Origin: Inia geoffrensis
Taxonomy: Eukaryota; Chordata; Mammalia; Artiodactyla; Iniidae
Reading direction: 5' to 3'
Assembly (NCBI GenBank): GCA_036417435.1
Contig: CM070904.1
Location: 126,666,695 to 126,730,694, forward strand
Length of the DNA stretch: 64,000 bases
Translations under genes and position numbers: made by a program
The notes under the pieces: model-generated
The model's input: only the letters and a program-made list of their open reading frames with translations
What the model was told of the DNA's origin: nothing
The model's database searches: none
In this document: piece after piece, positions 58,804 to 64,000 of the stretch
Numbering within the stretch: position 1 is the stretch's first letter
Layout: each line of letters opens with the position of its first letter

Positions 58804-59100
58804 TTTATTTATTTTTAGTTGCACTGGGTCTTCACTGCTGCACGCAGGCTTTCTCTAGTTGTGGTGAGTGGGGACTGCTCTTTGTTGCAGTGCGCAGGCT
58901 TCTTGTTGCGGTGGCTTCGCTCGTTGCCGAGCACAGGCTGTAGGCGTGCAGGCTTCAGTAGTTGTGGCACGTGGGCTCAGTAGTCATGGCTCACGGGCTT
59001 AGTTGCTCTGCGGCACGTGGGATCTTCCCGGACCAGGGTTCGAACCCCTGTCCCCTGCATTGGCAGGTGGGTTCTTAACCACTGCACCACCAGGGAAGCC
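58804..59100 (-). mobile_element. CHR-1-type SINE
   Basis: Starts 'tttatttatttttagttgca' and ends 'ccaccagggaagcc'. A perfect 15-bp duplication 'cttccctgtctttta' lies at 58789-58803 and 59101-59115. Confidence 0.96.
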
Positions 59101-59209
59101 CTTCCCTGTCTTTTAGACTGAGTGGGTGATGCATTCATATCATGTGTGATTCAGATAGAAACAGATGGTCAGGACCTCCAATGTCTAAGACCTGTGCTAG
59201 ACCAGCCAT

Positions 59210-59875
59210 TCCTCCCTGTGAAGTCCATTATGGTTTATTACAGGATATTGAATATAGTTCCCTGGACTAATACAACAGGACGTTGTTGTTTATCCATTCT
59301 GTATAAAATAGTTTGCATCTGCTAATCCCAAACTCCCTATCCTTCCCTCCCCTCCCCTACCTCCCCCTTGGCAATCACAAGTCTGTTCTTTATGTCTGTG
59401 AGTCTGTTTCTGTTTCGTGGAAGTTCATTTATGTCATATTATAGATTCCACATATAAATGATGTCATATGGTATTTGTGTTTCTCTTTCTGATTTACTTC
59501 ACTTAGTATGATAATCTCTAGGTCCATCATGTTGCTGCAAATGGCATTGTTTCACTCTTTTTTATGTCTGAGTAGTATTCCATTGTGTGGGTATGTGTGT
59601 GTGTATACCACATCTTTTTTATCCATTCATCTGTCGATAGACATTTAGATTGCTTCCATTCTTGGCTATTGTAAATAGTGCTGCTATGAAAATAGAGGTG
59701 CATGTACCTTTTTGAATTATAGTTTTGTCTGGATATATGCTCAGGAAAGGGATTGCTGGATCATATGGCAACTCTTTTAGCTTTTTAAGGAACCTCCATA
59801 GTGTTCTCCATAGCGGCTGCACCAATTTACGTTCCCACCAACAGTGGAGGAGGGCTCCCTTCTCTCCACACCCAT
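59210..59875 (-). mobile_element. L1 3' end and ORF2 end, reverse orientation
   Basis: The L1 3' region reads 'ccattatggtttattacagg' and 'ccctggactaatacaacagg', followed by reversed ORF2-end text ('gcttccattcttggctattg', 'gctcaggaaagggattgctg', 'ccaccaacagtggaggaggg'). On the - strand 59825-59619 is open with [14 protein letters not shown], a typical ORF2 C-terminal run. Intermediate age. Confidence 0.87.
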
Positions 59876-59889
59876 GAAGCTACTTTTAC

Positions 59890-61600
59890 CTTCTCATTCC
59901 TGCCAATAGTTAGAATTATTCAACTTTCTAGTTTTTTATACTCTAGAGATTAAGTTCTGTAAATTGCCTTTTCGTATTGTTTGCCCCTTGTTCCATCATA
60001 GTTACTGTTCTATTGTTGATTTGCAGGCAGTTCTTATCTATTCTCTGTAATAATCCTTTTTCCATTTTAGGCATCACAAATATCTTCTACCATTCTGTCC
60101 TTTAGTCATTTGTCTATTAACTTTATGGTGTTTTTCACTGAACAAAAATTCTTAATTTTTCTGTGATAAAATTAATCATATGCTTTATGGGTTTTTTAAA
60201 AAAATTTTTGCGTATTCCTAGGTCACATAGATGTTTTCTCATACAGCCTTTTATTAACTCCACAGTTTTGCCTTTTACTGAACTTCATGAAGCTGATTCT
60301 TTATTGATTAAGAGTATCATTTGGTTTCTCTCCCTTAAATGTATTTTTGTTATTGAACCATCCTCGAATTCCTAGGATAACTCCTACTTAATCCCAATAT
60401 ATTATTATTTTTTAAGTACAATATTGGATTTACTTAGGTAATATATAGTGTAGGGTTTTTTGTATCATGTTAAATGGACCTATCATTTTCTTATCATTAT
60501 CTGGTTTTTACAGTCAAGATCATATTAGCTTCATAAAATGTCCTGGTCAGCTTTTTTTTTTTTTAATTTTTATTGGAGTATAGTTGCTTTACAATGTTGT
60601 GTTAGTTTCTGCTTTACAGCAAAGTGAATCAGTTATACGTATATGTTTATCCCCTCTTTTTTAGATTTCTTTCCCGTTTAGGTCACCACAGGGCATTGAG
60701 TAGAGTTCCCTGTGCTGTACAGTAGGTTCTCATTAGTTATCTATTTTATACGTAGCAGTGTATATATGTCAATCCCAATCTCCCAATTCATCCCACCACC
60801 CCCCTTTCCCCTTGATATCTATAAGTTTGTTCTCTACATCTGTGTCTCTATTTCTGCTTTGCAAATAAATTCGCCTGTACTGACAGTTTACTATTTTCCC
60901 AGAATAGCTTGTATAAGACAGGAGTTACATTGTAAAGCATACTCCAATAAAAATTAATTTAAAAAAAACAGGAATTAAGTCTTCCTTAAAATTTGGTAGA
61001 CCTCATTGTAAAATTTTCTGCACCTGCTGTTTTTCAGAAGGCGAGATCTTTGCTCTTTCAGTCTCTTTTACACTGATTGGTCTGTTCAGTCTCTCTTTTT
61101 GTTGCCAATTTTGGCGTAACTGAAGGGGAATTTATCCATTTGAATTTACGATCACATAGATATTCCTAATACTCATTAATATTCTTTAATTATTAAAGAA
61201 TTCTTTAATTATTAAAATAACTCCTTGTGTTGGTACTTTTGCCTCCCTTTTCGTTCTGTATTTTAATTGTTTGACTTTGCTCTTTTTTCTTAACTCTTGC
61301 TTGCCAAAGATCTATCTTATTAATCTTTTCAAGGAACATGGTTTTTGGTTGTGTTATTTTTCTGTTTATTGTTGATGATGTTGTTCTGTATATCATTGAT
61401 ATTTGCCCTTATCTTAGTTATTTATTCCTTACTTGGGGGGTTGCTTTTTTGCCCTTTTCCCAACTTCTTGAGTTGAATATGTCTTTTCAACTTCTCTTGT
61501 TTCCTTTGAAATATTTTTAAAGCTATAAAATTCCCTCTAAATACTTCTTTTGCCATACCTAGGACATACCTAGGTATTTTTTTGTATACATGCATACCCA
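59890..61600 (-). mobile_element. old L1 ORF2 remnant, reverse orientation, interrupted by an L1 tail
   Basis: Reversed L1 text before ('catcacaaatatcttctacc', 'tcataaaatgtcctggtcag') and after ('ttccttaaaatttggtagac', 'ttgctcttttttcttaactc', 'ccaaagatctatcttattaa') a nested L1 tail at 60548-60965. The two halves join in order, so they are one old host element. Inactive. Confidence 0.75.
60548..60965 (-). mobile_element. short L1 tail with its 3' tip repeated in inverse orientation
   Basis: From the left: T-run, 'aatttttattggagtatagt', and the L1 3' untranslated region to about 60870. At 60913-60962 the same terminal text appears on the + strand ('acattgtaaagcatactcca' then 'ataaaaatta' and an A-run). 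The outer arms, about 40 bp, are therefore inverted repeats. It lies inside an older L1. Confidence 0.8.
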
Positions 61601-61614
61601 GATATGTATTTACA

Positions 61615-61705
61615 CATAATAATCACTGATACTTATTGAACATTTACTGTGTGCTAGGCCCTAAGTACTTTATAATTATTCCTCATGATATTTAATTATT
61701 TAATT
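61615..61705 (-). mobile_element. MIR SINE fragment, reverse orientation
   Basis: 'ctgatacttattgaacattt', 'actgtgtgctaggccctaag' and 'cctcatgatatttaattatt' follow the reversed MIR core. Confidence 0.7.
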
Positions 61706-62239
61706 CTTATAGCATATCCAGTATGTGTTTTGCCTATGTTCTCTTCTAGGAGTTTTATGGTTTTGGATCTTACCTTTAGGTCTTTAATCCATTTTGAGTT
61801 TATTTTTGTATATGGTTTGAGGAAATGTTGTCATCTCATTCTTTTACATGTGGCTGTCCAGTGTTCCCTGCACTACTTACTAAAGAGACTGTCTTTTATC
61901 CATTGTATACTCTTGCCTCCTTTATCATAGATTAATTGATCATAGGTGCATGGGTTTACCTCTGAGCTCTCTGTTCGGTTCCATTGATCTATATGTCTAT
62001 TTTTGTGCCAGTACTGTGCTGTTTTGATTACTGTAGATTTGTAGTATAGTCTGAAGTCAGCGAGGGTGGTACCTTCAGCTTTATTCTTTTTTTCCCAAGA
62101 TTGCTTTGGCAATTCAGGGTCTTAAAGTCTGTGGTTCCGTATACAATTCAGGATTATTTGTTTTAATTCTGTGAAAAATGTCATGGGTATTTTAATAGGA
62201 ATTGCATTAAATCTGTAGATTGCTTTGGGTAGTATGGCC

Positions 62240-62445
62240 TTTTTTTTTTTTTTGTGGTACGTGGGCCTCTCACTGTTGTGGCCTCTCCCGTTGTGGCGCA
62301 CAGGCTACGGATGCGCAGGCTCAGCGGCCCTGGCTCACGGGTGCAGCCACTCCACGGCATGTGGGATCTTCCCAGACCGCGGCATGAACCTGTGTCCCCT
62401 GCATCGGCAGGCAGACTCTCAACCACTGCGCCACCAGGGAAGCCC
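62240..62445 (-). mobile_element. CHR-2-type SINE nested in L1
   Basis: T-tract, 'tgtggtacgtgggcctctc', body and 'ccaccagggaagccc'. Duplication 'gtatggcc' at 62232-62239 and 62446-62453; the L1 frame resumes cleanly on the other side. Confidence 0.94.
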
Positions 62446-62537
62446 GTATGGCCATTTTAACAATACTAATTCTTCTAATCCAAGAGCGTGGAATATCTTT
62501 TCATTTCTTTGTATCATCTTCTACTTTCCTTCATCAG

Positions 62538-62541
<4 letters not shown>

Positions 62542-62575
<34 letters not shown>
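62542..62575. repeat. (TA)n microsatellite inside L1
   Basis: About 17 TA units where reversed ORF2 text is interrupted. On the - strand it reads as an Ile-Tyr run inside the broken frame. Confidence 0.95.
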
Positions 62576-62579
<4 letters not shown>

Positions 62580-64000
62580 TTTACAGTATAGGTCTTTAAT
62601 CTCTTTAAGTTTATTCCTAGATATTTTATTCTTTTTGATAAGATTTTAAATGGCATTGGTATTTTTTTTCTTTCTCTTTCTGATAGTTCATTATTTGAAT
62701 ATAGAAAAGCAACAGATTTCTGTATATTAATCTTGTATCCTGTAACATTACTGAATTCATTTATTACTTGTAATAGTTTTTTTTTTGAGACATTCGAGCT
62801 TTCTGTATATAGTAGCAGTATCATCTGCAAATAGTGACAGTTTTACTTCTTCCTTTCCAATTTGGATGCCTTTTGTTTCTCTTTCTTGTCTGATTGCTGT
62901 GGCCAGGGCTTCCAATACTGTGTTAAATAGAAGTGGCGAGAGTGGGCATACTTGTCTTGTTCCTGATTTTAGAGGAAAGGCTGTCAGCTTTTCACCATTG
63001 GGTATGATGTTAGCTGTGAATTTGTCATAAATGGCCTTTATTATGTAGATATATGTTCCCTCTCTACCACCTTTGATGAGAGTTTTTATCATGAATGGAT
63101 ATGGAATTTCATCAACTACTTTTTCTGTGTCTATTAAGATGATCATGTGATTTTTATCATTTTTGTTAATGTGCTGTACCACATTGATTTGTAAATATTG
63201 AACCATCCTTGTGTCCTTGGAATACATCCCACCTGATTATGCTGTATGATCCTTTGTATATATTGTTGGATTTGGTTTGCTAATATTTTGTTGAGAACTT
63301 TTGCATCTATATTCATCAAAGATATTGGCTTGTAATTTTTTTTTTTTTTTTTTGTAGTGTCTTTGGCTTTGGTATCAGGGTAATGGTGGCCTCATTGAGT
63401 GAATTTGGGAGTGCTCTGTCCTCTTCAATTTTTGGAATAGTTTGAGGAGGATAGGTATTAGCACTTCTTCATACGTTTGGTAGAATTCCCCTATGAAGCC
63501 ATCCAGTCCTGGGCTTTTGTTGGCTGTGAATTTTTTAAATTACAGATTCAGTTTCACTACTAGTGATCAGTCTATTCATATTGTCTGTTTGTTCTTGATT
63601 TAGTCTTGGCAAGTTGTATGTTTCTAGAAATTTGTCTGTTTCTTCTAGGTTATCCAGTTTGTTGGTGTATAACTGTTTGTAGTATTTCCTTATGATTTTT
63701 TGTATCTCTGTGGTATTGGTTGTTATTGCTCCTCTTTCATTTCTAATTTTGTTTATTTGGGTTCTCTTTCATTTCTTCTTGGTGAGTCTGGCTAGAGGGT
63801 TATCAATTTTGTTTGTGTTTTCAGAAAACTAGCTCTTGGTTTCATTGATCTTTTTTTGTTGTTTTTTTGGTCTCTATTTTATTTCCTCTCTGATCTTTAT
63901 TATTTCTTTCCCACTGCTGACTTTGGGTTTTGTTTGTTCTTCTTTTTAGATGGTAGGTTAGGTTGTTTATTTCAGATTATTGTTGTTGCTTGAGGAAGGC

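Larger units (their letters stand above)
61717..64000 (-). mobile_element. L1 ORF2, reverse orientation, running to the window edge
   Basis: Reversed ORF2 text from 'tgccagtactgtgctgtttt' and 'agtctgaagtcagcgagggt' through 'catctgcaaatagtgacag' to 'gttatcaattttgtttgtgt'. On the - strand, 63227-62757 is open and includes [15 protein letters not shown], with the catalytic FADD intact, preceded by [20 protein letters not shown]. Frameshifts and stops elsewhere make it inactive. It holds a CHR-2-type SINE (62240-62445) and a (TA)n run. The 5' end lies beyond the window. Confidence 0.9.

Overview
The window is a stretch of nuclear DNA from a placental mammal, most likely a cetacean. It is saturated with tRNA-derived SINEs of the CHR kind: I count 27 copies. 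Their shared box reads 'ccaccagggaagcccc' on one strand and 'ggcttccctggtggcgcag' on the other. Many are little-diverged copies with long A-tails and intact target-site duplications (TSDs), which suggests recent activity. CHR SINEs are known from whales, dolphins, hippos and ruminants. The abundance of the short young form points to Cetacea, but that is inference. Older layers (MIR, L2, MER5-like hAT elements, L1M-type LINEs) are those expected of any placental genome. There is no prokaryotic gene, operon or CRISPR array.

Nearly all of the window reads as intron. The only coding exon I can support well lies at 55049-55283 on the + strand. It has a polypyrimidine tract and CAG acceptor, 78 open codons in one frame only, and an AAG|GTGAGT donor. 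It encodes an acidic, serine-rich segment that I cannot assign to a named gene. A candidate phase-compatible terminal exon lies at 56049-56107, followed by about 1.3 kb without recognisable repeats. A coding-like open region on the - strand (about 57485-58465, several in-frame stops) ends near an A-rich run and looks like a decayed retrocopy of unknown parent.

Layout. 1-5 kb: a truncated L1, SINEs, and an old + strand L1 inside an ancient medium-reiterated repeat. 5.5-6 kb: a SINE inside a SINE. 6-17 kb: mostly single-copy intron with MIR and hAT fossils and a long ancient repeat. 17.5-19.7 kb: SINEs and an L1 tail. 20-23 kb: single copy. 23-29 kb: old + strand L1 remnants carrying a hAT element, plus two SINEs that reused one target. 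29-33 kb: two - strand L1M fragments. 33-44 kb: the longest low-repeat intron. 44-48 kb: ancient repeats. 48.8-49.4 kb: a U6 snRNA chimera inside a SINE. 49.6-52 kb: a twin-primed, 5'-inverted young L1. 52-58.7 kb: the exon-bearing low-repeat block. 58.8-64 kb: overlapping - strand L1 fragments.

The most interesting items are records of retrotransposition: the three-part U6/L1-tail/unknown-3'-piece insertion with a 16-bp perfect TSD, the 5'-inverted L1 with a 15-bp perfect TSD, three copies of one target site around two adjacent SINEs, and a strong SINE orientation bias (21 of 27 on the - strand, antisense to the exon). I found no convincing previously unknown biological system.
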